DNA of 64,000 nt from Apostichopus japonicus (lineage: Eukaryota > Echinodermata > Holothuroidea > Aspidochirotida > Stichopodidae), in contig NC_092578.1 of assembly GCF_037975245.1 (NCBI RefSeq), positions 9,158,359 to 9,222,358 of the forward strand, given 5' to 3'. The position numbers and the translations under genes were made by a program. Positions 39,401-54,400 of this stretch are shown here, one piece after another. Positions within the stretch are counted from its first letter, which is position 1, and every line of letters starts with the position of its first letter. Below the pieces are notes generated by a model. That model was not told the origin of the DNA. It did no database searches and saw only the letters and a program-made list of their open reading frames with translations.

Positions 39401-42400
39401 CCCCCAAAAAAAAACAATGAAATCCAGTGATGTATTCAAAATACTTATATTTTACATTTTTTCGAGTTCTAATCACTAGTATTGATACCTCAGGGTTCAT
39501 GTTCATACTTAATATAAGGTCAGAACTTGGTAATCAGACCGAGATATTACACATTTTGGGCCTTCATCATACCCACTGAACCATTGGATGTGTATTTGTG
39601 CAGACGGGGTGCCCATTAATATATATATTTCTTGGTAATTCCTACCATCAACCATCACGGGGTTGTCCCCCTTAAGAAAATTTTGTCCCCCTAACAATAA
39701 AATGCTGGCTACGCCACTGCTCCATACATAAATGCAAACGTCGTATACATATTTTTGTTTCTATTATGCATCAGTGGAAGAATGTATAATGTTGATGCAT
39801 ATTTACTTCGTTTCTTGTAATAAACAGAGATGCTGTAAAACTAGACTTATTTTTTTTGAAACTCGTGTTGACCGAGCCTCTGGTGTTGTAAGTTCTTAGT
39901 AACTGATGTCCATATAAGTTTGTTATTACATTGCAGCTGTAAAGCGGCTACACAACTGAGCTGGTACATTCCCAACCCAGTGAAACATTCCTTCAATAAC
40001 TTTACGATTAATGTATTGTAATGACGTGGACAAATACCAAGGCATTGTGAATATCAAAATGTTTCAGTTATTTACATAGGGTATATGTAACACTGTGCAA
40101 AGAATTTACATAATCTACAGGTAAAACTAGGGTACAGAAATAATATAGGATATATAGTTTTACAATAGCTTTGAACATTGTACACATTCTTTCTGTAGCC
40201 GTTTGTAATTATCTCGGTTATATACCTGCGATATATGCTTTCTCCACTTTATAGATCATTTGAAGTGCAAACATCCGTCTTCTTTTTTTTCTTTTCTGTT
40301 TGCAAAAGCAGGTTTAAGAAATAAATTAATTCAGAAGAAAAGGATCAAATTAGTAACAAATGAGCTTCCTAGAAACTAAAAGGAAAACTGCATTGAACAC
40401 AATATGATGACGAAATGCCTGTATCAAATGATTAATAGTTGAGCACGTAATCACTTAATATGTGTAATCATTGTAGCATTTCACATACTTGACTAATTGA
40501 AAAAAACACAATCTATTACTAAACTTGATGTAGTTAGTTCCAATATCGCTTCATGAATTAATGAAAGTTCGTGCACCGAATGCAACGAGATTGCAAATAG
40601 TCATCATGATTTTCTTTTATAGCAATCTAAGCACTAGGAATAGTGTTAATTATTCACTTATTTAACACAAATAGGCGATAAATCACTTGAAGCCACTTGA
40701 GTTGTTTTGGTTATGACATTTTTATGAAGTTGAACAATGTCTAAAATTGTTAGCGAAAATGAAAACTGATTAATATTAGTTCCAATAGATATAATTGCTA
40801 TGAAGGGTTTATCCAATCCACCAGCATATATTGGTTACGTATTAATTAAATATTATGTGTAACAAGGAAGGCACCGTGCGACAAGCGGGAAGTTATTTCC
40901 TAATAGAAGACTCGGGTGCCAAGTTATCATTCAGTTTGAAAAATAAGTTACAGCATGTCGTTAGTTTGATGCTATCAATGCCATTTGACGTCTACGATTC
41001 AAGATTTCATATTTAAGGGCAGTCTTTCATCTTTTGCCTAATTTGTCAACATTGACCGTAGATGGTGTTAAACTGATTATCAAACCTTGACAACAAGTGT
41101 TCTTTTCTGCTACACCGAATGAAGAACATTCGTTTTTGTTCGATAAATAGAAACCTTACTTGTTTACTTGTCAAGCAATGCATCTCTCAACATATCCATA
41201 TACTTTTTGAGATATGAATTACAAAAGTATTTAGATGTGATAAGAAGAGGATAGTCTTCACCAAATGCCTTTTTTGTATCAAGCTGTAAGCCTGCACCCC
41301 TTACTGTGATTAGAGCTATCCACTCTGCATCATGTATCTTCCTGTATTAATATAAACATTTCCTGCGCAAAGAAATATTGTGTTCCTTACAGTTTACTTT
41401 ATTATCACAGTGTTAACTTTCTTTTAAAGGGATATCCGAAAGACAAGACATTTTCATGTACATTCTTCACAAACAGGAACATTACCTGTGGATATTTGAG
41501 AGTTTTCATTTGGGTGTCAACTTGTTAGAATTTCTGTCCTTACGATGCTCTCATTAAAGAAAAGGAGGGATGCTGAATTTTGATAAATGTCTAAGACAGC
41601 TATTGCAAAACGTTTGGTTAAGGTGTGAGAAAATTGCAAACGTTTAGAAACTTGAGCATATACAATATAGTTGTCTTAGGTTTTTTTTTTTGTAACTTTC
41701 TTTAGCTTCTGATCAGTGGCGTGGAGACACAAGATGGCTGTCTTGGTGTCAGGCTGGCCTAGGCACCGCTTTCACAAACATAGATGAAACGGCTCTGTAT
41801 GGTGCCCCTGGAGCTTTCAACGGCACAGGTGAGTCAGATGTTACCCTAAGCGTTCTATTCTCACGTTGAACGGAATCTCACAAATCCTACAGTATAATAA
41901 CGTACAGTCCATACGTGGGGGTAGGTGGTGGGGTGGGGGTGGGTGGGGGTGTTTTCGTGATAGACCTAAGCAAAAATGAAGAGAGGAACGGTGGTATATT
42001 TTCCCTGGGTCCCGACTTGGCTCCCGACTCCACTGATAATTTTATATTGTGTAAAAGCTTCCTATATGTCCCTGATGAAAGCCGACCGGACAGACGATTT
42101 ACGATTTGTTAATCGACGTGACACGTTATCTAACAATTCAAAGATATGTATTTTATTCAGCAGAGATGTTGTTACAAAAAGTGAATTATTATTAAGCATT
42201 TTTGTTGTTTTTTCAGGTACCGTTGTGGTAGATAATCATACAAGTTTTAGTTACCCGGAACCAAGCTTGTTCACCGACAATTCTGAGTACGAAACAGAAT
42301 ACAATGGTGAGTGTATATAATTTGAGGAGAAAGAAGAAACTAGACAAGACAAGATGGTAAATCATAGTTGTATATGTCTATTTCAAGTCAAAGTTATATA

Positions 42401-45400
42401 CTGGTTGGTAGGTGGAGTGTATGTGTCAATCGCTGTACGGCAAATGGGCAAATTGTACCACTTTGAAAGGGTATTTAATATGAGAGACATACTAGCATTA
42501 CTTCAATGTTACTTTAAGGCCGAAAGTAATGGTAATATGCATTTATGAATCGTGTTCTGTGACAAAACAAATCTAAATAAATTTCCTGACGAACTTCGAA
42601 GAAATGTCAGCCAAGTGAAATTGATTATTCCTACGGGGATCTATATATACGTGGAATTATTCAGTAGCTAGTACTGATCATTCAAAAACATCTGCTTAGA
42701 GTTGCTTGCAAGTTTGCATCCTTTGCATTGTTTCATTTCATTCAGTGTATATTTTTCAGCTCAATCTATTTCGGAATAAACTTCCATACAATTACTACAT
42801 CGAAAGCTTACGTATAAAATTAAAAGTAATAAAGGTTAGTTAAGTAAGTGTCGCAGAAATCAAGTGAAAGAAAACACTAAACCCTAAAGGCTAAAAAGTA
42901 GGACGGTTATAACAATATTACCTTCTTTGAAGTACCTTGCACCTAAACATACCGTTAGGAAGACTTGTCATATGAAATTAGTTTCAATTTCAAATATTCA
43001 ATTTCGGTTAGCAAATAACACATAAACTTCCCTGTATATACAATATATAAGAATTAAAGTTTAATGTGGTAAATTAATGGGTCACAAGGTAGGCTCAGCA
43101 AAGTGGTTTCACAGTGACCAAATTTTTCTCAAACCTTGTCGAGAATTTTATATCATTAACACTCGTAAACAATTTTTTTTAAATTCAGATGACCCAAAAG
43201 CTGTTTGGCAACGTTAAGTGAGGCAATTAGTATACACTGCTCGTATAAATATTAATGAACCCTTCTCGCGAAATCATTGGTATGGTTTCAAGGTTTCGCT
43301 AATGCTGTTTTGTACTGCCATTTGAGACCTTGTAACTTAAAGAGGCTTTTGGGGGTTATAGCCAACTTTAGCCCCAATGAAAACTTTTGTATAGGGTAAT
43401 AGCCAACTTTACAAAATAGCACCAGTGAATGTCATCTATCTTCCTATCTCGTACGCCATTACCTGGATATACATACTCAGATATGCATAGAACATATATA
43501 GCTTTTATAGAAGCCGTAACTTGTTTAAGTGACATTAAGTGCCGACTACTTTTTATGTTCTCAGTTAACATTTCTTCCAGCTTCTTTCACTTTCTTTCAA
43601 TAAACGCTTTATTTTGCACATCGAACTCCATAGACTGCAGAGTGTTTCAATGAAATGTGAAGTGTTTTGAAGTGCGCTTGTTATAAGTTTTCATGGTCAG
43701 AATGCTTTTAGCTCTCTTGTTAGGTGTGATGTACTTATGTTTTCTATGTATGGAAATAATACCTACTTCATTTACAACCAGGATATGCAGTTGCGTCTGG
43801 ACACTTTGTTGGCTTAAATGATACAGTGCAGGGTGTGGCTGGGGCACCCCGAGCCAAAGAAACTGGGAAGGTTACTATTTATGATATTTCAAATAAAACC
43901 AAATACCAGGAGATCTTTGGAGAAAAGGTTAGTAATTACGTTTAATATTTGCTTTCTATTGTTTTATTAAGAATTCCAAGTTTATAGTTCTTGCATTATA
44001 GTAATCCATAGGTAAAGTTCATGAATTTACTCCTACAAAGTATAACCTGTCCACTTGAAAGACCCTTGTGTTACCAATCATGTAAATATATAACTATGAA
44101 GTCAATCATATATGTTTGATTTGTAGTTAACAACCTCACCTGATATATACATCATAAACGTATTCGCTTTTCAGTTTTTTTTTATTTTTTATATTTCTTT
44201 CATAGATTTCGATGATGCATTGAACAAAATTAATTTATCTCCCTCAAACTGATCATCCAGCTTTTGGTGGTCAAAACTTTATATGTAAAACAATCGAATT
44301 ATACAACCATGTACCGATATAGTCTGTCACTGAATAAGGTCGTTTCAATGGCTTGCTATAACGGTACTAGTCACAGGTGTCATAATCACTTTGCGTTTCA
44401 CACGTTTTCCTAACAGCGTTACACCTATTTTGGGAGTGCTATTGCCTCAGTCGACTTGGACCAAGATGGCCTAACAGATTTACTAATCGGTGCTCCTTTC
44501 TACTCGAACAATCAAGATGAAGGGAAGGTTTATGTTTATCACAACACAGGTTCACAGGTACGTTGAAAGTATGCAAAGCTGCCTAACAGTTGCCAAGGCT
44601 TACCAATTGCCTAATTAACTAGTTGTTATATTGCTTACATATGACCAATGGCATACAAAATGTCAACGAGAATGCATAAAAGCGAGAAGGTTGCCACTTT
44701 TAATTTTGGTTGGCAATTACGGAACTAGACAATAATGGCTAACATTAGTCAGTGGGTGGATATGGTAGGAAACAGGTTTCAACGTAGTAATAGGCTAAAT
44801 ATGTATTCCTTGCTTTAGTGCATCCATCCCATCCGCTCCCGAAATCACACTTAGTAATTAGTTGGATAAAATAAAGAAAGTAACTGGTCTACAACACCAT
44901 CGACAACAGAAACTATATAGTGCCATATCTAGTACCAATTTAAACAATTTTACAAAGCTACACCGTATGATAAAGCAATTTAAGCTTTCTTAGGCCCAAC
45001 CATAGCAACTGATACTACGTCTTTGCTTCAAACTTTCTCCAACGTTTCAACTGTGTAATTTGTTTTTTCCTTAAGAATGCCATTATGCAAGTTCAATTAT
45101 AGTTAGGAAAGCTATGTAAAAACAAAACTTACCTTGTATACAATATATTCCAGGGTATTTGTCGTTGATGTGACCTCTCCATACAATGTTTGAATCATCA
45201 GATCTCGATGGGCCCGTTATGTTGTTAGGCTATACGTGAACGCCTTATCATAATTATGTGACTATGTATCTGTCTTGTTACTGTGCTTTTCAGACCAACC
45301 CACTCAAACTTGTTCAAGAAATACAAGGTATGCAGGCTGTTGGAGCAAGGTTTGGAAGCGCCATCAGTGGTTGTGGAGATATTAACAATGACAGCTTCAT

Positions 45401-48400
45401 CGGTGAGCATGTCATGTGCCTTGATTTAGGATACTAGGTATATTTTGGTAACTGAGAACCGAGACCTTAGAATTCAAGTCCGAGTCGATACCGTAACATC
45501 AAAATCCGCAGTCCGGTCGTAAAATCCGGCACATACATCATGCACTGTATGTTGCATTGCTTTGGTAGTCAAAAAGAAATCGGTACCTCGATAGAAATCG
45601 ACTTAGGAGTACTTTTTGCAATTGCTCACGTTGGTATGTTCATGTAATAGAAGTATTTATAGATTGTCACTCAGTATTCGTACTGGTACTCGTACTGGTA
45701 CTGGCAATAAAAAGAAAGATATCTTTATATCTAACGATGAATATTTTATCGACATTTCATGGCATTCTATAGTATTAATCTATAGTATAGTACTTCTCAT
45801 CAATTTATATGCTGCATTCTGCATATAGTTCTTGCATACTGAATACATCAAAAGTTCTCAAAAATTGTTCTAGCCTAAACTGGCTGAAAAGGACAAGAAA
45901 ATCGGCAGTTTCTCTAGTGCCAGATGACAGCTATCTGTAGATTCTGACATGCCAGGCCACTTTTTCATTGATAGGATTAACTTATACGAGCCCCCAATAC
46001 CGAACAAAAGTTATAAAGTTGGTATTATAATAGTAACAATGACATTTAAAAAGTGCATTTATAAGTAGATGACTTCACAAAATAGGTCCTTCTTAAAGCC
46101 TACATTGCAGCATCAAGTACGAGTCAGAATACATGATTGTCGACCAGACCCATCCAGAAAAAGCACTAGAGACTAAGAGCAAGAACTGTTAATATGTGTT
46201 CGAAAACAAGAATGATAAATCCGAAACAGAGACGGGGTGCACGGTATGGGTGCACTTGTGTGTGTTGCATCTGATATAGTACTGAAGTAATGGTCTGTGT
46301 ATTATACTACGTATATTCCAGTCACTTCAATCGATGAACATCAGCTGTTTAAAGTTCATTCTTCAAAAAGCAAAAGAAGTGTAGAAATATTTCATGAAGT
46401 GATAGCAGTATTCTACAACAGTCTATATGACATATCCAAACAAATGTTCCGTACTTCATCGTTCATAATACAAATCACCAAATACTAGGGTCATAACATT
46501 TCTACATTTGGCTTATTTAAATTTACAGATGTGGTTATTGGTGCTCCTTATGAGGATGATGGTGCTGGTGCTATCTACATCTACCTTGGTGCAAAAGACG
46601 GTGTAGACCCACACTTTTCACAGGTACGCCTTATACCTTGAACAGTTATACAAAATATATGATCAGCACCTTCAAACGTCTATAGGGAATATATATAAAA
46701 TTGTCCTTAATATGTACGCATTTGTTAACCGTATGGAATAATAAAACTATTGAAGAACATATTAAGTAATGAAACTAATTATCGAAACTGGATTCAAATT
46801 AAGTCTTTTTTCTTTAACGACATTCGTTTTACTGTTATTTTCTGGAATTTAGTTTCGCTATAGCTGCACACTTTTTTGAAATTAGCATTGTTGATTTGTC
46901 AATGCAGGGTTTTGTAAATGCCTCCCAGGATAGTTTTAACAGTTTCCTTCTGACTGGTGGGTCCTTCCACGTAGGAAATTTGCATATGACCATTCAATTA
47001 AGTTATTGTATCATGTAAACTAAGTGAATACTTCCACTGACGTTTCTGTTTGATGGTTTGAAAAATCACCAGCTCCAGATAAAAAATATGAGAAAAGGGG
47101 AATTTTTGTACAAAGACAATCCTACCTTTCTATTTCCACTGTAATTGGAAGAAATTAGAACCATTGCCAAATTATATTTGCATATAAAATGGGATCACGC
47201 CAGACCTTAATGTTTTCATGAATTTTGGTAGCGACGTTGCCCGTGAACCTTGTGTTATCTTTATTTCGAAGGAAAGATATGTTTTCAGTTTTATTTAACG
47301 GAGATATGAATCACTTGAAAGATGTATAGTCTGTGTACAAATATATGAATTAGCATCTCAAGTAGAAATGAAGCCACGTTTGGCAGCCCAATGCTGGTAT
47401 TGACTGATATCGGATTAAAAACACTATTTAAGTCATTTTTCAGCGACAAATCGCGATACTGTCTATGACTTATCGACTCTCCAAGTACAGGGGTAATACA
47501 GAAGGTAACTCCTATTCCCAGTTGATTAACTGCCAATTCTATTTTTCGTCAGCGTGTATCAGGGGCATCCCTTGATCCTCCGGTGAAAACGTTAGGCATT
47601 TCTGTCCATGGTGGTGTGGATATGGATGGCAACTTGTATCCAGATGTTGCAGTTGGAGCTTATGAAAATGACACTGCTTATCTCTTTAAGTTAGTATGCT
47701 TACATTTCTGTGTTTGTATATTTCTTGCGATATGCATCTAGTTTCCTTGGAGATCTTTGGCATGAAAAGTGTTTTATATGTTCTTTGAAAAGCACTTTAT
47801 CTATCGTATCTGATCCTAAAACTAAGCCCTGAAGTACATGTTTTTAAATTATCATTTTTTAACAAGTTTGCTAAAACTTTCTGTAAAACATAAAATCAAG
47901 ATCAGATTAACTGTAAAATATTAATATGGTAGACCTATGTGCTTACAATTGGAAAATACATAATTATTTGTTAGCTTTCCCTCTCTGATAATCATAAGCC
48001 CTATATGCAGAACTTAAAAGTCACAAGCGGTTCTCATGGCAACATTAATGTTGATGTTTGCTAATGACTTCTGTATGTATGGTTCATTTACAACTAAAGA
48101 GAAATGGACGCCTCATTTACTCACGCCTTTAGAGTTTAACTGTATACACTTCCGATATCTCATAGGAGGATTAAGTTGTGGTTGGGATAGGGGTGAGGCT
48201 TTTGAAGAAGGGGGCTGGAAGTTGATGGTTGGCACTCAGACTTCGAATTGTCTTTACCTCGGACAAGCTAATCCCGGACTTTGACGAGGAGCCTGGTCGG
48301 TGGGCTCAAGTATCTCCATGTTATTCTCTCCTTATTTAATTATCTCCTTATTTAATTAAAGCATTTGCTAGTTATCTCTCCATTTTCAAATACTTTATGA

Positions 48401-51400
48401 GCTGTTCTTAGAAGAATGTGTGTGTCGTAAATAACGTGTAGGAACTCATGGTAGGTATTCGGACTAAGAAACTGATAGAGATTGACTATATCCATGTTGT
48501 ATTACTCATAACAGGGCCAAGCCGATTGTTGATATAACAGCGTGGCTGGAAATCAATCCTCAATCTTTGGACCCCGGAGAAAAGGGATGCGATTTGAGAG
48601 GTGAAATGCACGCGTGTGTGGAACTGACTGCCTGCTTCAAGTTTAGTGGTGTGAGTGCTACTTTTGGATTGGGTAAGGGATATTTTGCAGTTTTAATTTT
48701 GGTGTTTCCTTGGCCTGACTTTTTTTTGTCTTTGAAAGAATTTACTTCAATTGCTTTTGCAGTGTTTAGTAACTTACGTTAGCAACACACTTCAAATTGA
48801 TGTTTAAATGTTTAGTTGACAGAATAGATATTGACAAGATGATTCGGACGGGCGATAACTCTTCTAATATCCATCCTTTCGGCTGTTAGTTTCTCTTTTA
48901 TATGTAGAATGATTCATATTGGTTTCTGGCCAGTAGATCAGTCAGTCATTCACCGAAGGCAGGGAGTGGTAAACAATCTTTGAGATAGCCAGGCATAACA
49001 AGAGGGTGCTCGGAAGGTGAACTAGTGCCCCGGGATTCATTAAGGAAATTATGAAAGTGCCCTAATAAATACAGAATGTGTGATCAGATGTAACCACTAT
49101 GAATTGCCATATGCTGTGATTCCCTATGGTGTTAAACACACGATGATAACTTATTGGTTGCGTAGAGAGGGTCCTATACTAGTAACTGCGGTAGTCCAAA
49201 TGGCATGTGCAAACTTGCATTGGGTAACTGTATAATAAAAAGGACATGTAAAGGTTTTCTCCGCGTACATCGATAATGTTTTGAACAATAAAATGATGTA
49301 CTTTCTAATCTTTCGATTTGTAAAGTATTATCATGTTTGATTCCTATAGGTTTCATCGAGTTCCCTGCAAAAGTGTCGACTATATTTAGCAAACCAAATT
49401 TACAAGACAATATTTGATTTATCTTTCTCTTCCCTTCCCCCCACCTTCCTCCCCCTATCTCCACCTCTCTCTCTCTCTCTCTGTGTTGTTGTTGATATGT
49501 CAGACATTGAATATTCGATTGAAGTTGATACAGAAAACACAAAAGCTGGAATCGATTCACGCTTCTTCCTCACCGACGAAAAGATGATTCTCATTAACAA
49601 AACAATTAAAGTACAATCTGAGAATGTTCGACAGTGTGATGGGATTGTCGTGGCATATCTGTCTGTAAGTATAATTCAGAGAACAGTGAATGCAAACTGA
49701 AATATAGTAGGACAGCTTACAAAGGGACAGAATAGTATTATACAATGACTTTGAAGGGATGACCGTTCAAAGGCACTGCTATCAGTCCAGGTTGCATTCT
49801 ATATCCCTTTTCTGAGAGATAACATTTGAGGATTATCAGTGAAGGGACTGAACTTTATAGTGTAATACATATACCATTAGGTCAGTTTCTCAGATACAAA
49901 GCTCAACGGGGAAAATAACTCTTTTGTGGCCCTATGATATATTTAAAAGGAGAACAATATAGTCAAGAAAAATATTGTTTAATTTTATCTAAGGATGTTC
50001 TGTTGCTTAGCCTATATAAAGAACATGTTTTGGATGAGTTATTAGCATTTATAAAATAATGGCTGAGCATCGACATTGAAGCCTGCACATTGAGGCCGAT
50101 GTCATCATCAAATTTACCCTTAAGAAGGCATTCCAAAACATATCGCAGATTTTAAAGGCGGATATCTTGGAAACCAGAATAACAATTGAAGCGTTATTGG
50201 AACTCAAATGTTTCCTTTTTATTGAACAATGACATTTTAGAAGCAAAGTTCTGTCAAATTCATCCTTCAAACAAAATAATCGAACATATTTAAAATATGA
50301 CGATAGTGATGGTGATGATGGTGGTGATCACAATGGTAGCAGTGATAGTGTTATTGACGGTGGAAGTGTCAGTAGTAGTGGTGATGATGATAATGTTCGT
50401 GACCAGACCAAAAAGAAAATCGAACAGGACACATTTGATAATACCATAGACAATACAACAAATAGCAAAACGACTAGAAACAAACCAATTAAACAACAGA
50501 TGACACCCAAGCCAATCACTAATAAGTGAAATAGATACACAGTGACAGATTATACACGAAAATAACACGCACAAGTCCTGATATACAAATAATTGAGGCA
50601 TGTTGCTACACGTTATAATTGTGTCATGTTATGTCATATGTTATTATATGCGGTATGCTGTTAAATGATATTATAAGTTGTGAGGCTATGGTGTTATGTT
50701 ATTTGCTATGTTATATATTATCTAAATGTGATATATCATATTTTGGGTACGATGTAATATGATATACCTTGTCATATGGTATGTCATATCTAATGTTATA
50801 CGTTATTATGTGCGATATGTTGGTAAATATCATCTATGTATAATTTCAGAACAAAGCTAGAGATTTCCTCACGCCAGTGTTAATGAAACTTACATACGAT
50901 GTCTTCAAGTATGAAGTTCAAACCTCCGTGCGAGGGGATGAGCCTTATCTCTTTGCCGGGGGTTTACCCCCAGTCATTCACAGTCACAATTGTGGGGCTC
51001 AGAATGTCACAGAAAAGGTATTATTACTACTTATATTGATGTAAATAATTTAAATGCCCTACAAATGATTTTGTTGGTTGTTACCTCAAATGTAACAATT
51101 GAACACAAATTTGTAAGGTTATCACCTCTTTACCATGTACCACTGTTTGAACCTGGAGGATAGCTCAAGTATAGCAGGGATGGATAAATCATAGCATTCA
51201 CCATAGATAGCAAAATTTTCGCAAAGGTTTCCAATGTTTTGAGTTTTCATATCTTACCGTCTAGGTACGTTTTACTCAAAACTGTGGCAGCGATGCTATC
51301 TGTAAGACTGATATTGAAGTCAGTTTGGAGGCTGAGCTGCCAGGGTGAGTCAGTCAGTCACTTCCACTAGTACATACTTTCTTGACAAAAATGTACTTTG

Positions 51401-54400
51401 AATACGTTCCTTTTCCATCAATCAAAAGTATTTTTGATCAACTAGACAATCCTTTAGAAAGTAAACGCTTATGCTGAATAAGTTTACTTTTAGAAAATCA
51501 GCTGCCTTATTATCAGCATTATGAAGGGGAAAATGTACGTCACTATATTAAAAATAGCATTTCACATTAAAATCAGTCAACATGCCTAACTCACTTGTAC
51601 TTGAAATTGTTTTCAAACTGTTGTAGTATTACGAAAAGTTCTACACAAGCCTGGCTACAAACCTTTAGGAAATTATATAAGTATATACTTGCAAAGGAAT
51701 TTGGGTAATTCTTCATTTTTCTTCACTTCCTATTTCTAGTATGCATGTTTATTTGAACTTTAAAGTTCTTTGAAAGTTTTAACCACAAAAGTATACGATC
51801 GAGAGGAAAGTAAACAACATTTTTCTTTACCGTTTAGCGTGTAGAGCAAAATATACATGTTTCATAATGATATGATGTTCATTTCTACTTGATACAGGTA
51901 TAAAGATGACGAGTTAATCCTAGGTGCTTCTCGCAGTGTCCATTTCAATGCAAAAATTGATAATAACGGAGAAGATGCCCACCAAGCCGTTCTGAATGTG
52001 TATCATCCCACTGATGTGAAATTTGAAAGGGTTGAAGTAGAGGCAGTGAGTTATTGTAATTTCGTTTGGGGAATGATGACATATTTTAAGATTTTTATGG
52101 TGGTCGAGAGTGTTCGCCGTTTAACGACTTAAAATGCCCAGTCTTAAAAAATGTCAACAATCACGGGGAAGGAATTTTGCATATGACCTAAATGACCACC
52201 GATCGTTAAAAGACAGCAGTCGTTATGTGGGTTTAACAGCAGTTGCGTGAACAGATTTCAAAGGAGGGTGGCCAAATTCAAAATTTCCCGACCAATTAAA
52301 ATATGGGCCTAAACCTTTATCGGAAAGCCGGAGGCGTTAGACGGACTTTATACTGGTGGGGGTGCTGCCCTGGGTTCATTGAAACCGTTTCCTATGTAGA
52401 GGGTTGCCGGACCTTCCCCAGATAAACTTATAAAATAAATAAACGTAAACTTGTGCACTCGGAGTCATAGTAAGGTCTATAAAGTAGCCCCCATTGCAAT
52501 TTCTTGCTAATACATATTATGATATGGGTGGTGGGAGTGGGGTGGGTGGGTTATACGTCTTGAGTTGGTGTGTGGGTGAATATAAGTGTTACTGTTTTCT
52601 TGTCTTGTTCTCTCTATTTACTTATGGGAGCACTCTACTAGACAAGCTCTCGGGATTTTGGAGTGCTTCCTTTCACAATTTTCCCTGTTTTTGATATGTT
52701 TTGTCACTTTAGTTAACTTCTCTGTATTTATACGTATTGTGAAGAAACAAATAAATGAAATAAATGAAAAAATGATTGAGGTTATAAAACATGGGGCTGC
52801 ATCCGTAGTAATGGTCGAATTCGTCCCCGATTGAATGCAAAAATCCCCCGACTGATTACCAAAGGTTTCCCACCCTTCCCCTTTGCGCACGCCACTTCTA
52901 GTTAGTTGTTCTTTGTACGGGGTCAGTTGTCAGGCTGGAGTTTCCTCAACTATCGAAATCTGATCGGTCACGACGGTCGAGTTCATTGGGATCGTAATCA
53001 GTCGGACAGTGTAGGGCGTGCATACAACCACTGGACATGACATAAGTGACGACAATTCACGTTTTGATGCCAGTCGTGCCGGAAACCGTATTGACCACTT
53101 TTTAATTTAACGTATGTCAATATTTCCGAAGCATTTCAGCATCAAAAGGAGGGATCTATCGGCTGATTGGTTCGAGTCCAATGCGCCACTGAATCAGAGG
53201 GGCTGAAGCCACCAACAAGTTTAGATACCTAAGGCCCCGATTTCAGCTTGGTCGCAAGAAGTACTACTTTGCGGCGAAGACGCCGAATGCGTCATCTGTT
53301 TCAGGAATAAGCGCCGTCGATTTGATCACTGAGCCGTTATGAATTAATGGCTCTGCATATATTTTAGTGCTTTATACTGAATCAAAGTCTTGTAAGCATA
53401 TCTTATTTAAGAGAATAGCCTATATTTGCCTGTATTTTGTAACAAAATGTTACCATCCATTCTTTACCAGGTGACATGTTTGCCTCTTGCAGACCAAAGA
53501 GGAGTCCCCTGTACTGCTGAAGTGGCAGTCACATGTCTACCCTCAATGGACCGATCAGGGGATTCTGGTCTTCTAGAATGTAGCTTGGGGAACCCCATGA
53601 ATGCCAATAATTCTGTAAGTATAAGTGATATATTTATATAACGTGTCAGAAACTCATGTCCAATCATGTCAGTATGTCTGTTCCCAGGAAGACTGTAATA
53701 ATTTAGTTAACAATTATATATTAATTTACTTTTTGAAATACAGATAGGGATATAATTAAAAAGGCATCAGATCCATCATAAGTTGCTGTAGTGCAAACAA
53801 GACCACTGCCATGTTCATACACTACTTGCAGGTCCCCCATTGTGAAGAGGGGCGATATCAAATTTCCCTTTGAAGTTAGGCGAGGGGAGAGTTGTCATAA
53901 CCCAGTAGGTTGGACAAAATTACGAAACGGCTTGTGCAAAACGTAGACATAAGGATGATGGACTGAACGTAATTTGAGTATCACAATCAAAGATTTAACC
54001 CATGTAAGCGCTTTTTCCTCCTACTGGCATACTCGCATCACAAACTTTTCGGAAACTATTCACGTACAAGTCAAAGTGGTTGCTGACAAAGACAGATTGA
54101 CGAAACGGCTTGTTTCGTTTCGCTTCGCGTGTGTGAAAAGTTAACGCTTAAATGAATTGGACATCAATCTGGACTTGATGAATTGATTGATGAATAGATT
54201 GACTACGTATCGATAGCCTAATTTGTTAACCATTCATTAACGATTCAAGTTGGACATTATTGGCCTTTTCTCTCCTATTAGGCTACATTGAGACTGCAGT
54301 TTGATGTTTCAAATATTTCCTGGTCTCAGGAAAGAGAGATTAACATCACCATGGTAGTTTATACCGAAAGTATGGAAGCCGAAGAGGAGAAGGCAAATAA

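Noticed and set aside
52240-52900. Possible further hAT-like element in intron 16, with a CGCACGCCACTTCT right end
   Set aside because: No matching left end with a target duplication could be fixed, so it is not listed as an element.
53166-53182. Perfect tRNA T-arm-like hairpin ATTGG-TTCGAGT-CCAAT
   Set aside because: No acceptor stem, D arm or A box at the proper distance; most likely chance or a very old SINE fragment.
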